Assembly: GCF_003667825.1 (NCBI RefSeq)
Contig: NZ_CP033043.1
Span: forward strand, 931,001-995,000
Length of the DNA: 64,000 nucleotides
Origin: Metabacillus litoralis
GTDB taxonomy: Bacteria > Bacillota > Bacilli > Bacillales > Bacillaceae
Direction: 5' to 3'
Made by a program: the position numbers and the translations under genes. Below are positions 1-7,942 of this stretch, one piece after another (positions within the stretch are counted from its first letter, which is position 1; every line of letters begins with the position of its first letter). Below the pieces are notes generated by a model. It was not told the origin of the DNA. It ran no database searches and worked only from the letters and a program-made list of their open reading frames with translations.

Positions 1-1
1 C

Positions 2-946
2 TTAATCTTAATTGTTAGCATCGGATTTTTACAAAATCCATTTACATCTTCATATGTTGATCAAATAAAGCATGCTAGTGTAACAGTGTCTAAACATCAA
101 GACGATTTATATGAAGAAATTGCAGCAAAAGCACCGGAATACAATATTCCTGCTCAAAATGCGGAAGTACATAAAGTATGGAAGGCCACGCCTGGTTATA
201 ATGGTTTAGAGGTGGATATAGATGAGTCCTACAAGAAGATGAAAGCAAAGGGAACCTTTGATGAAAGCCTTCTTGTATACCGACAAGTCAAGCCTTCTGT
301 TCATTTAGAAGATTTACCTTCTGAGCCAATTTATCGTGGACATCCTGATAAACCGATGGTGTCATTCATTATTAACGTAGCATGGGGAAATGAGTACATA
401 CCTGATATGCTTGAGACGCTTAATAAGTACCATGTAAAGGCCACCTTTTTTCTTGAAGGAAGATGGGTAAAAGAAAATCCGGATATGGCAATGATGATTG
501 TAGATGCTGGCCATGAAATTGGAAATCATTCCTATTCACATCCAGATATGAGTCAATTATCCAGCGGTAATATAAGAGAACAACTTTCGAAGACAAACGA
601 AGTGATAAAATCAGTAACTGATATTACTCCAACTTGGTTCGCTCCCCCAAGTGGTAGCTTTAAAAATGAGGTAGTAAAAATTGCGGATGAAATGAGCATG
701 AAAACAGTTATGTGGAGCGTAGACACAATTGATTGGCAGCGTCCAGAACCACATGTGTTAGTTTCAAGAGTAATGAATAAAGTTCATAATGGGGCACTTA
801 TTTTAATGCATCCTACTTCCTCTACATCTGAGAGCCTTGAAACGTTAATATTATCCATTAAACAAAAAGGATATTCCTTCGGATCAGTATCAATGCTTGT
901 AAACGAAGAACGGTTATCAATAAAAGATGTAGATGAGGATAAATAA
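2..946 (+). CDS. ylxY: YlxY-type polysaccharide deacetylase-like protein, 5' end missing
   Basis: The frame is open from base 2, so the true start lies before the window; about 30 visible residues, including a hydrophobic stretch that is probably the end of a signal anchor, precede the first possible internal start at 86. The body is a NodB-type deacetylase fold. Motif 2 (HSYSHP) and the later APPSG, DTIDW and LMHP motifs are present. The first motif, normally TFDDG with the catalytic Asp pair, reads INVAWG instead, so the metal site looks incomplete. From memory the B. subtilis YlxY protein has the same change, so this is a family trait rather than damage. The family is tied to the forespore or cell wall but its substrate is unknown. 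It lies 30 bases upstream of mlpA, as in B. subtilis. Confidence 0.85.
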   Translation, partial: LILIVSIGFLQNPFTSSYVDQIKHASVTVSKHQDDLYEEIAAKAPEYNIPAQNAEVHKVWKATPGYNGLEVDIDESYKKMKAKGTFDESLLVYRQVKPSVHLEDLPSEPIYRGHPDKPMVSFIINVAWGNEYIPDMLETLNKYHVKATFFLEGRWVKENPDMAMMIVDAGHEIGNHSYSHPDMSQLSSGNIREQLSKTNEVIKSVTDITPTWFAPPSGSFKNEVVKIADEMSMKTVMWSVDTIDWQRPEPHVLVSRVMNKVHNGALILMHPTSSTSESLETLILSIKQKGYSFGSVSMLVNEERLSIKDVDEDK

Positions 947-976
947 GAAGAATGGCAACATGAAGGAGGAACTTTC

Positions 977-2218
977 TTGATCAAAAAATATACTTGTCAA
1001 AATGGAGTAAGAATTGTACTAGAAAATATCCCGACGGTTCGATCAGTTGCAATTGGTGTATGGATTGGAACAGGCTCACGTAATGAAGAGCCAAAAATTA
1101 ACGGAGTTTCTCATTTTTTAGAGCACATGTTTTTTAAAGGAACAAAAACAAGATCAGCTCGTGAAATCGCTGAATCATTCGATAGCATTGGTGGCCAAGT
1201 AAATGCATTTACTTCTAAAGAATATACTTGTTATTATGCAAAAGTTCTTGATGATCATGCTAACTATGCGCTTGATGTGCTAGCAGACATGTTTTTTAAC
1301 TCAACATTTGATGAGGAAGAGTTGAAAAAAGAAAAGAATGTTGTTTATGAAGAGATTAAAATGTACGATGATACACCTGATGATATTGTACATGATATTT
1401 TAAGTAAAGCTACTTATGGTGATCACCCACTAGGTTATCCTATTCTTGGAACTGAAGAAACTCTTGCATCTTTTAACGGTGATACATTAAGAGAGTATAT
1501 GAACAATCACTATACTCCTGAAAATGTTGTTGTTTCTGTTGCAGGGAATGTATCTGAAGGCTTTATTAAAGAAGTTGAGAAATTCTTTGGTTCTTATGAA
1601 ACAAATGCTCAAAAACACGAAATCGGAAAACCAACGTTCTTGGATCAAAAATTAGCCAAGCAAAAGGATACGGAACAAGCACATCTTTGTTTAGGCTATA
1701 ATGGTCTAGAAGTTGGTCATGATAATATTTACAGCTTAATTGTGTTAAATAATATATTAGGTGGAAGTATGAGCAGTCGCTTGTTCCAGGATGTACGTGA
1801 ACAAAAAGGACTTGCGTATTCTGTTTTCTCCTACCATTCTTCCTATGAAGATAATGGACTCCTTACAATTTATGGTGGGACAGGAAGGAATCAATTAAAT
1901 GTATTATTTGAAACAATTCAGGAGACATTATCAACTTTAAAAGCGGATGGAATTACTGCAAAAGAATTAGCAAACAGCAAGGAACAAATGAAAGGAAGTC
2001 TAATGCTAAGTCTTGAGAGTACGAATAGTAGAATGAGCAGAAATGGTAAAAACGAGCTCTTACTAGGCTATCACCGTTCATTAGATTCAATCATTGACAA
2101 AGTAAATGAGGTTTCTGAAGAAAGTGTAAATACTTTAGCTAACCAATTGTTTACAGATTCTTATTCTGTAGCGTTAATAAGTCCTGATGGAACACTTCCA
2201 GAGAGTTTAAAATCTTAA
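977..2218 (+). CDS. mlpA: M16 family zinc peptidase MlpA (YmxG)
   Basis: Starts with TTG, chosen because AAGGAGGA lies 7 bases upstream. The 413-residue product is a pitrilysin/insulinase-family (M16) protein of processing-peptidase type. The inverted zinc motif HFLEH is near residue 48 and the downstream glutamate region (EEIKMYDD) follows about 75 residues later, so it should be catalytically active. The second, non-catalytic M16 half carries the usual GG(S/T)MSSRLFQ and REQKGLAYS signatures. Full family length. It is the second gene of the ylxY-mlpA-ymxH series and ends at a strong terminator. In B. subtilis MlpA has been linked to control of extracellular protease expression; that link is from the literature and is not visible here. 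Confidence 0.93.
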   Translation: MIKKYTCQNGVRIVLENIPTVRSVAIGVWIGTGSRNEEPKINGVSHFLEHMFFKGTKTRSAREIAESFDSIGGQVNAFTSKEYTCYYAKVLDDHANYALDVLADMFFNSTFDEEELKKEKNVVYEEIKMYDDTPDDIVHDILSKATYGDHPLGYPILGTEETLASFNGDTLREYMNNHYTPENVVVSVAGNVSEGFIKEVEKFFGSYETNAQKHEIGKPTFLDQKLAKQKDTEQAHLCLGYNGLEVGHDNIYSLIVLNNILGGSMSSRLFQDVREQKGLAYSVFSYHSSYEDNGLLTIYGGTGRNQLNVLFETIQETLSTLKADGITAKELANSKEQMKGSLMLSLESTNSRMSRNGKNELLLGYHRSLDSIIDKVNEVSEESVNTLANQLFTDSYSVALISPDGTLPESLKS

Positions 2219-2230
2219 TTGATGCGAAAA

Positions 2231-2267
2231 ATGCCTACTATTTTTAATAAATGTAGGCATTTTTTTA
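2231..2267 (+). terminator. Intrinsic terminator after mlpA
   Basis: Perfect 8-bp stem (ATGCCTAC / GTAGGCAT) with a 14-base A/T loop, followed by seven T residues. Confidence 0.9.
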
Positions 2268-2305
2268 TAAGGTCCATTGATAAGATATAGTAAGGGGGAA
2301 TGGAC

Positions 2306-2566
2306 ATGAGATTAAGTGAATTAAGTGGAAAAGAAATTGTAGATGTAAAGCGTGCTGAGCGCTTGGGAGTACTTGGCCAAACTGATTTAGAAATTAATGA
2401 GCAAACTGGTCAAATTACTACATTAATTATTCCTTCGCTAAAATGGTTTGGCTTAAGAAAGCAAGGACAAGAAATCCGAGTTCCTTGGCAGCATATTAAA
2501 AAGATTGGAACAGATATGATTATTCTTGATATCCCAGATGAACAAATTGAAAAAATTGAATCTTAA
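2306..2566 (+). CDS. ymxH: YmxH/YlmC family PRC-barrel sporulation protein
   Basis: The product of 86 residues is a single PRC-barrel-like domain; it opens MRLSELSGKEIVD and has the LGVLGQTDLEIN and VPWQHIKKIG signatures of the YlmC/YmxH family. An ATG two codons earlier (2300) sits directly against the GGGGGAA ribosome site, whereas the ATG at 2306 has normal spacing, so 2306 is preferred. YmxH-type proteins are widespread in spore formers, but their biochemical role is not established. Here it is a separate small unit between two terminators, just upstream of the dipicolinate genes. Confidence 0.88.
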   Translation: MRLSELSGKEIVDVKRAERLGVLGQTDLEINEQTGQITTLIIPSLKWFGLRKQGQEIRVPWQHIKKIGTDMIILDIPDEQIEKIES

Positions 2567-2571
2567 TTGCT

Positions 2572-2601
2572 AACGATTGGTGTTAAGCCAATCGTTTTTT
2601 T
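2572..2601 (+). terminator. Intrinsic terminator after ymxH
   Basis: Perfect 9-bp stem AACGATTGG / CCAATCGTT around a 7-base loop, followed by a T-run. It separates ymxH from the dipicolinate operon. Confidence 0.9.
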
Positions 2602-2685
2602 GTTTGAGAAACATACTGATTTCGTTTAAGCTTCTTCTATCTCCGTCACATCAAAAGACTCTTCTTTAATTTCTTCTGTTTATTC

Positions 2686-2713
2686 ACCCATACAACTATT
2701 TCTACATAGTATG
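2686..2713 (+). promoter_or_regulatory. Candidate sigma-K promoter of the dpaA operon
   Basis: AC at 2686-2687, then 17 bases, then CATAGTATG at 2705-2713. The sigma-K pattern is AC-N17-CATAnnnTA, so all fixed positions match except the last base. It lies about 70 bases upstream of dpaA. In B. subtilis spoVF (dpaAB) is transcribed by sigma-K in the mother cell. The motif is short, so it is a plausible match rather than proof. Confidence 0.45.
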
Positions 2714-2783
2714 TTGAAGTAAGTTATCCTAGGATTTAAAAAAGAAATTAGAAACACATGTAAAAAGAAGGTGAACTTTCGAC

Positions 2784-3686
2784 ATGTTAACTGGATTAAA
2801 TGTAGCTGTAATCGGTGGCGATGCAAGGCAGCTAGAAGTTATCCGTAAATTAACTGAACTTGACGCAAAGCTTTTGCTCATCGGTTTTGATCAGCTTGAT
2901 CATGGTTTTACAGGTGCTACAAAAGTCAAGATAGATGAGGTTCAATTTAATGAAATAGATGCCATAATTTTGCCTATCCCCGGTACGAATCATGAGGGGG
3001 TCGTAGATACTGTATTTTCAAATGAAGAAGTTATTTTATCAGAAGAATTACTAGAACAAACACCTTCTCATTGTACGATATATTCCGGCATCTCAAATTC
3101 ATATCTAGATAACCTTGTAAGTACAACAAATAGAAAATTAATTCAATTATTTGAACGAGATGATGTTGCAATATATAACTCAATACCTACAGTAGAAGGA
3201 ACAATTATGATGGTCATTCAGCATACTGATATCACAATTCATGGCTCAACCATAGCGGTCCTTGGGTTAGGGAGAGTCGGAATGAGTGTAGCAAGAACAT
3301 TTGCCTCACTAGGTGCAAAAGTAAAAGTAGGTGCCAGAGATACAGCGGATCTAGCAAGAATTACAGAAATGGGGCTTACGCCATTTCATATTGACGATAT
3401 TCAACGAGAAGTGAAAGACATTGATGTTTGTATCAACACAATTCCATCTTTATTAGTCACAGCAAAGGTAATCTCAAATATGCCGGCACACACATTAATT
3501 GTAGACTTAGCATCAAAGCCAGGGGGAACTGATTTCCGGTATGCAGAAAAACGTGGAATTAAAGCATTATTGGCTCCAGGATTGCCTGGAATCGTTGCAC
3601 CTAAATCAGCCGGGCAAATTGTTGCAAATGTTTTATCACAACTTTTGGGTGAGTTAAAAATAGATGGAAAGGGGTCTTCTTCATGA
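2784..3686 (+). CDS. dpaA: Dipicolinate synthase subunit A
   Basis: The 300-residue product is the NAD(P)-binding subunit of dipicolinate synthase, which oxidises dihydrodipicolinate to dipicolinic acid, the calcium-chelated solute of the spore core. The N-terminal DpaA domain begins LNVAVIGGDAR. A Rossmann fold with VLGLGRVGMSVA follows near residue 160, resembling D-2-hydroxyacid or S-adenosylhomocysteine dehydrogenases. ATG start with an AAGAAGGTG ribosome site. The stop overlaps the dpaB start by four bases (ATGA), so the two subunits are translationally coupled. Mother-cell expression is inferred from the family and the sigma-K-like site upstream. Confidence 0.96.
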   Translation: MLTGLNVAVIGGDARQLEVIRKLTELDAKLLLIGFDQLDHGFTGATKVKIDEVQFNEIDAIILPIPGTNHEGVVDTVFSNEEVILSEELLEQTPSHCTIYSGISNSYLDNLVSTTNRKLIQLFERDDVAIYNSIPTVEGTIMMVIQHTDITIHGSTIAVLGLGRVGMSVARTFASLGAKVKVGARDTADLARITEMGLTPFHIDDIQREVKDIDVCINTIPSLLVTAKVISNMPAHTLIVDLASKPGGTDFRYAEKRGIKALLAPGLPGIVAPKSAGQIVANVLSQLLGELKIDGKGSSS

Positions 3687-4285
3687 AATTAGAAGGTAAA
3701 AGAATAGGATTTGGAATGACGGGTTCTCACTGCACGTATGAAGAGGTATATCCACAAATTAAGTCATTAATGGATGAAGGAGCTGACATTATACCAGTTG
3801 TCTCTCATACTGTGAAAAATACAACTACACGTTTTGGTAAAGCTGGAGAATGGGTAGAGAAAGTTGAAGAATTAACTGGCAATAAAGTAATTGATTCAAT
3901 TGTGGCGGCAGAGCCACTAGGACCAAAATTGCCACTTGATTGTATGGTTATCGCACCATTAACAGGTAACTCCATGAGTAAATTTGCCAATGCTTTAACA
4001 GACTCTCCTGTATTAATGGCAGCTAAGGCTACTCTTCGGACTCATCGTCCTGTAGTACTTGGAATCTCTACAAATGATGCATTAGGATTGAATGGTGTAA
4101 ACTTAATGCGTCTTATGGCAACAAAAGATATCTACTTTATTCCATTTGGTCAGGATATGCCAGATAAAAAGCCAAATTCAATGGTGGCAAGAATGGAATC
4201 ATTGCTAGATACAGTATTAGCAGCTTTAGAAGGTAAACAATTTCAACCAGTAGTTGTAGAAAAATTCCGTGATTTAGAGAATTAA
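3683..4285 (+). CDS. dpaB: Dipicolinate synthase subunit B
   Basis: A 200-residue flavoprotein-like subunit (HFCD/UbiX-type fold) of dipicolinate synthase. It starts MKLEGKRIGFGMTGSHCTYEE, where the GMTGS turn matches the flavin-binding loop of the fold. PLTGNSMSKFANAL near residue 95 is another family signature. An AAAGGGG ribosome site lies inside the end of dpaA. It needs DpaA for activity. It follows dpaA directly and precedes asd, dapG and dapA, which make its substrate. Confidence 0.96.
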   Translation: MKLEGKRIGFGMTGSHCTYEEVYPQIKSLMDEGADIIPVVSHTVKNTTTRFGKAGEWVEKVEELTGNKVIDSIVAAEPLGPKLPLDCMVIAPLTGNSMSKFANALTDSPVLMAAKATLRTHRPVVLGISTNDALGLNGVNLMRLMATKDIYFIPFGQDMPDKKPNSMVARMESLLDTVLAALEGKQFQPVVVEKFRDLEN

Positions 4286-4412
4286 TTGCACAATTCAATG
4301 AAAGAATCATAAATTTTTAATCCATTCGACAATTAATGTGATAGAATAATACGTAAAAGATTTGAAGCTATATATAAAGTATAAAGATATAGCTGGAAGG
4401 AGCTAGTGTTAA

Positions 4413-5456
4413 ATGGAAGCAAGAGGTTATCATGTAGCAGTAGTCGGAGCAACAGGAGCAGTAGGGCAACAAATGCTTCATACTTTAGAACAACGTAATT
4501 TTCCTATTTCAAAATTAACTTTGCTTTCTTCTGAGCGTTCTGCCGGTAAAAAGGTAATGTTCAAGAATGAAGAATATACTGTTCAAGTTGCAACCCCTGA
4601 AAGCTTTGAAGGCGTACAGATTGCGTTATTCAGTGCAGGTGGAAGTGTATCTAAGCAATTTGCTCCAGAAGCTGTAAAACGAGGAGCAATTGTTGTAGAC
4701 AACACGAGTGCATATAGAATGGATGAAAATGTTCCATTAGTAGTGCCTGAAGTAAACGAAGAAGCTTTAAAAAATCATAACGGGATTATTGCTAATCCAA
4801 ACTGTTCAACAATTCAAATGGTTGTAGCCCTTGAACCAATCCGTAAGCAGTATGGCTTAAATAAAGTAATTGTGTCAACGTATCAAGCAGTTTCAGGAGC
4901 TGGTGCAGCTGCTATTAACGAACTAAAGGAACAGTCAAAAGCTATTTTAAATGGTGAAGAATTTACTCCAGAAATTCTGCCTGTAGGTAGTGATGAAAAG
5001 CATTATCAAATTGCTTTTAATGCGATTCCACAAATTGATAAGTTCCAAGAAAATGGATTTACATTTGAAGAAATGAAAATGATAAACGAAACGAAGAAAA
5101 TTATGACTATGCCCAAGTTGCATGTTGCTGCAACTTGTGTAAGGTTACCTGTAGAAACTGGTCACTCTGAGTCTGTTTATGTTGAAGTTGATTCTCAGGA
5201 CGTTTCAGCACAACAACTAAAAGAGTTGCTAAAAAATTCAGATGGAATTACTCTTCAAGACGATCCGTCTCAGCAGTTATATCCAATGCCGGCAAATTGT
5301 GTTGGGAAGAATGATGTTTTCGTAGGCAGAATCCGTAAAGATTTAGACCGCGATAATGGTTTCCACATGTGGATTGTCTCTGATAACCTATTAAAAGGTG
5401 CTGCATGGAATTCTGTACAGATCGCTGAAAGTTTAGTTAAATTACAATTAGTTTAA
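4413..5456 (+). CDS. asd: Aspartate-semialdehyde dehydrogenase
   Basis: Reduces aspartyl phosphate to aspartate semialdehyde with NADPH, the step shared by the lysine/diaminopimelate, threonine and methionine pathways. The 347-residue product has the GATGAVG NADP-binding loop near residue 12 and the catalytic cysteine at residue 131 in NPNCSTIQ. The later EETKKIM-type and [11 protein letters not shown] segments are typical of the family. ATG start with GGAAGGAGC upstream. The 127-base gap after dpaB has no clear terminator, so readthrough from the dpa genes is possible, as in the B. subtilis operon. Confidence 0.97.
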   Translation: MEARGYHVAVVGATGAVGQQMLHTLEQRNFPISKLTLLSSERSAGKKVMFKNEEYTVQVATPESFEGVQIALFSAGGSVSKQFAPEAVKRGAIVVDNTSAYRMDENVPLVVPEVNEEALKNHNGIIANPNCSTIQMVVALEPIRKQYGLNKVIVSTYQAVSGAGAAAINELKEQSKAILNGEEFTPEILPVGSDEKHYQIAFNAIPQIDKFQENGFTFEEMKMINETKKIMTMPKLHVAATCVRLPVETGHSESVYVEVDSQDVSAQQLKELLKNSDGITLQDDPSQQLYPMPANCVGKNDVFVGRIRKDLDRDNGFHMWIVSDNLLKGAAWNSVQIAESLVKLQLV

Positions 5457-5525
5457 TCTTTATAGGAAGAGAGCATGGTCGTTTGCCAGCTCTCTTCTCT
5501 CACGTCTATAGTAGAGGTGTTACAG

Positions 5526-6743
5526 TTGAAAATTATCGTTCAAAAATTTGGAGGAACATCCGTCAAAGATGATCGTGGTCGTCAAATGGCTCTTGGGCAT
5601 ATTAAAGACGCATTAAATGATGGCTATAAAGTTGTGGCAGTAGTATCTGCCATGGGAAGAAGTGGCGATCCTTATGCTACTGACACACTTTTAGACTTGG
5701 TGTATGGAAATATTGGTAACATTTCCAAAAGAGAACAAGATATGTTACTTTCATGTGGTGAAGTTATTTCATCAATTGTCTTTTCGAGCCTCCTAAATCA
5801 AAATAAGATTAAAGCTACTTCCCTAACTGGAGCACAGGCTGGATTTATTACAAATGACGATCATACAAATGCGAAAATACTGGAAATGAATTGTGAGCGT
5901 TTGTTAGATATCCTAACTAATCAAGATGTAGTCGTTGTGGCAGGATTCCAAGGAGCTTCCATAAAAAGTGGAGATACCACGACTATTGGAAGAGGAGGCA
6001 GTGACACTTCGGCAGCAGCTCTTGGTGCAGCATTAGGAGCAGAATATGTGGATATTTTTACAGATGTCGAAGGGGTAATGACAGCAGATCCACGTATTGT
6101 CGAGAACGCAAAGCCTTTGACAAAAGTCACGTATACTGAAATTGTAAACCTTGCTTACCAAGGAGCAAAAGTAGTCCATCCTCGTGCAGTGGAAATTGCT
6201 ATGCAAGCAGAGGTGCCGATTCGAGTTAGATCCACTTATTCAAAATCAACAGGAACATTAGTTACGACAAATCATTCCGCTAAAAAAGGCAGTGATGTTC
6301 ATGAAAGCCTTATTACCGGAATTGCTCATGTTTCTAATGTAACTCAGATAAAAGTAGCAGCAAAAGAAGGACATTATGATGTGCAGACAGAAGTATTTAA
6401 GGCAATGGCAAAAGAAGGAATCAGTGTTGACTTCTTCAACATCACACCTAAATCAGTGATCTATACTGTTACAGATGAAGTAACGAATCAGGCCATTGAT
6501 ATTCTTGAGGGGTTAGGTTATGAACCTATCGTTAACCGCCATTGTGCAAAAGTATCTGCAGTTGGAGCTGGTATAATGGGGGTTCCAGGTGTAACTTCAA
6601 AAATCGTAACAGCTTTATCAGAACAAGGGATACAAATACTACAATCTGCAGATAGCCATACAACAATATGGGTTCTTGTAAAAGAACATGATATGATAAA
6701 AGCGGTCAATGCTTTACATGAAGCTTTTGATCTATCAGAATAA
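5526..6743 (+). CDS. dapG: Aspartokinase I (diaminopimelate-sensitive type)
   Basis: Phosphorylates aspartate at the start of the diaminopimelate/lysine pathway. The N-terminal amino-acid kinase domain has KFGGTSVK at its start and the GRGGSDTSA and FTDVEGV motifs of aspartokinases; two C-terminal ACT domains follow from about residue 265 (TQIKVAAKEG, CAKVSAVGAGI). An upstream ATG at 5475 would add 17 unlikely residues and lacks a ribosome site. TTG at 5526 has AGAGGTG at correct spacing and gives the normal start MKIIVQKFGGTS, 405 residues. By position between asd and dapA it corresponds to B. subtilis DapG, which is feedback-inhibited by meso-diaminopimelate (literature). Confidence 0.95.
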   Translation: MKIIVQKFGGTSVKDDRGRQMALGHIKDALNDGYKVVAVVSAMGRSGDPYATDTLLDLVYGNIGNISKREQDMLLSCGEVISSIVFSSLLNQNKIKATSLTGAQAGFITNDDHTNAKILEMNCERLLDILTNQDVVVVAGFQGASIKSGDTTTIGRGGSDTSAAALGAALGAEYVDIFTDVEGVMTADPRIVENAKPLTKVTYTEIVNLAYQGAKVVHPRAVEIAMQAEVPIRVRSTYSKSTGTLVTTNHSAKKGSDVHESLITGIAHVSNVTQIKVAAKEGHYDVQTEVFKAMAKEGISVDFFNITPKSVIYTVTDEVTNQAIDILEGLGYEPIVNRHCAKVSAVGAGIMGVPGVTSKIVTALSEQGIQILQSADSHTTIWVLVKEHDMIKAVNALHEAFDLSE

Positions 6744-6753
6744 AAAGAGAGAA

Positions 6754-6806
6754 AAAATGCTTGGAATTTCCTTGATTCATAAGGAAATATGGCGCTGAAG
6801 CATTTT
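6754..6806 (+). other. Two-tier hairpin between dapG and dapA
   Basis: An outer 9-bp stem (AAAATGCTT with the complementary half of GAAGCATTTT) encloses a perfect inner 8-bp stem ATTTCCTT / AAGGAAAT with a 6-base loop. Only four T residues follow, so it is a weak terminator at best. It fills most of the 97-base gap and ends about 15 bases before the dapA ribosome site. Confidence 0.6.
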
Positions 6807-6840
6807 ACGTCAGAATGCAACATAAGGAGTGAAGGTAAGA

Positions 6841-7719
6841 ATGGGTCTTTTTGGTAAAGTATCAACAGCAATGGTAACACCATTTGATAAAAATGGAAAT
6901 ATTGATTTTCAAAAAACATCAACATTGATTGATTACCTTATAAATCATGGTTCTGATTCATTAGTTATTGCGGGTACAACAGGGGAATCTCCAACTTTAA
7001 GTACTGAGGAAAAAGTTGCATTAATTAAACACTCTGTTAAAGAAGTTAATGGCAGAGTTCCTGTTATCGCTGGAACAGGCAGCAATAATACAGCAGCCTC
7101 CATTAAATTAACTAAGCAAGCTGAAGAAGCTGGTGTAGATGCTATAATGCTTGTTGTTCCTTATTATAACAAGCCAAGTCAGGAAGGTTTATATCAGCAC
7201 TTTAAAACCATAGCAGAATCTACAAAGCTGCCAGTAATGTTATATAATATTCCTGGTAGAAGTGTGATCAGCATGACTGTAGATACAATTGTAAGGTTAT
7301 CGGAAATTCCAAACATTGTAGCTATAAAAGAAGCAAGCGGTAATTTAGATGCTATGGCCGATATCATTTCAAAAACCGACGCTGATTTCGCACTATATAC
7401 TGGTGATGACGGTTTAACTCTACCAGCTCTTTCAATAGGTGGGAATGGTGTAGTATCTGTTGCCTCACATATTATTGGTAACGAAATGCAGGCAATGATC
7501 TCATCTTTTGAAAATGGTGATCATGCTGCAGCAGCAGAGCAGCATCGTACTTTACTACCAATTATGAAACAACTTTTTGCTGCTCCAAATCCTAGTCCTG
7601 TAAAAACAGCACTACAAGTTAAAGGCTTGGATGTTGGATCAGTGCGCTTACCTTTATTACCGTTAACAAGTTCAGAACGAAACGAATTAATGGATGTTAT
7701 TGATAAAAACCTAAGATAA
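6841..7719 (+). CDS. dapA: 4-hydroxy-tetrahydrodipicolinate synthase
   Basis: Condenses pyruvate with aspartate semialdehyde, giving the precursor of both lysine and dipicolinate. The 292-residue product is a TIM-barrel aldolase of the DapA family: GTTGES (Thr46, Thr47), Tyr135 and Arg140 in LYNIPGR, and the Schiff-base lysine at residue 163 in AIKEASG. ATG at 6841 is preferred over the GTG at 6829, because AAGGAG abuts the GTG but sits 11 bases before the ATG. It is the last gene of the dpaAB-asd-dapG-dapA block, which matches its role as substrate supplier for the spore solute. Confidence 0.96.
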   Translation: MGLFGKVSTAMVTPFDKNGNIDFQKTSTLIDYLINHGSDSLVIAGTTGESPTLSTEEKVALIKHSVKEVNGRVPVIAGTGSNNTAASIKLTKQAEEAGVDAIMLVVPYYNKPSQEGLYQHFKTIAESTKLPVMLYNIPGRSVISMTVDTIVRLSEIPNIVAIKEASGNLDAMADIISKTDADFALYTGDDGLTLPALSIGGNGVVSVASHIIGNEMQAMISSFENGDHAAAAEQHRTLLPIMKQLFAAPNPSPVKTALQVKGLDVGSVRLPLLPLTSSERNELMDVIDKNLR

Positions 7720-7725
7720 ATATAT

Positions 7726-7779
7726 AAGAAGGGATGCTTGAAGTAAGTATAAAAACTTACACAGGTGTCTCTTCTTTTT
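7726..7779 (+). terminator. Probable terminator after dapA
   Basis: Outer stem AAGAAGGGA / TCTCTTCTT (one G-U pair) with an inner stem GTAAGT / ACTTAC, then a short T-run. It closes the dipicolinate/lysine block. Confidence 0.65.
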
Positions 7780-7942
7780 ATTGTCTTTATTAACTGATTA
7801 ATCCCAAAAATTAAATCATTTTATGCATCTTGGGAAAACACTCATATATTATACGGCGAAAATTTCCTTGTATTCCATTTCTTTCATCAGTTATAATATT
7901 TCTAAGTGACGTTGAACGGGTACTTCAGTGGGGAGGATTTTC

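Noticed and set aside
4286..5525. A lysine riboswitch before asd or dapG
   Set aside because: The gaps before these genes (127 and 69 bases) are too short and lack the long conserved L-box fold.
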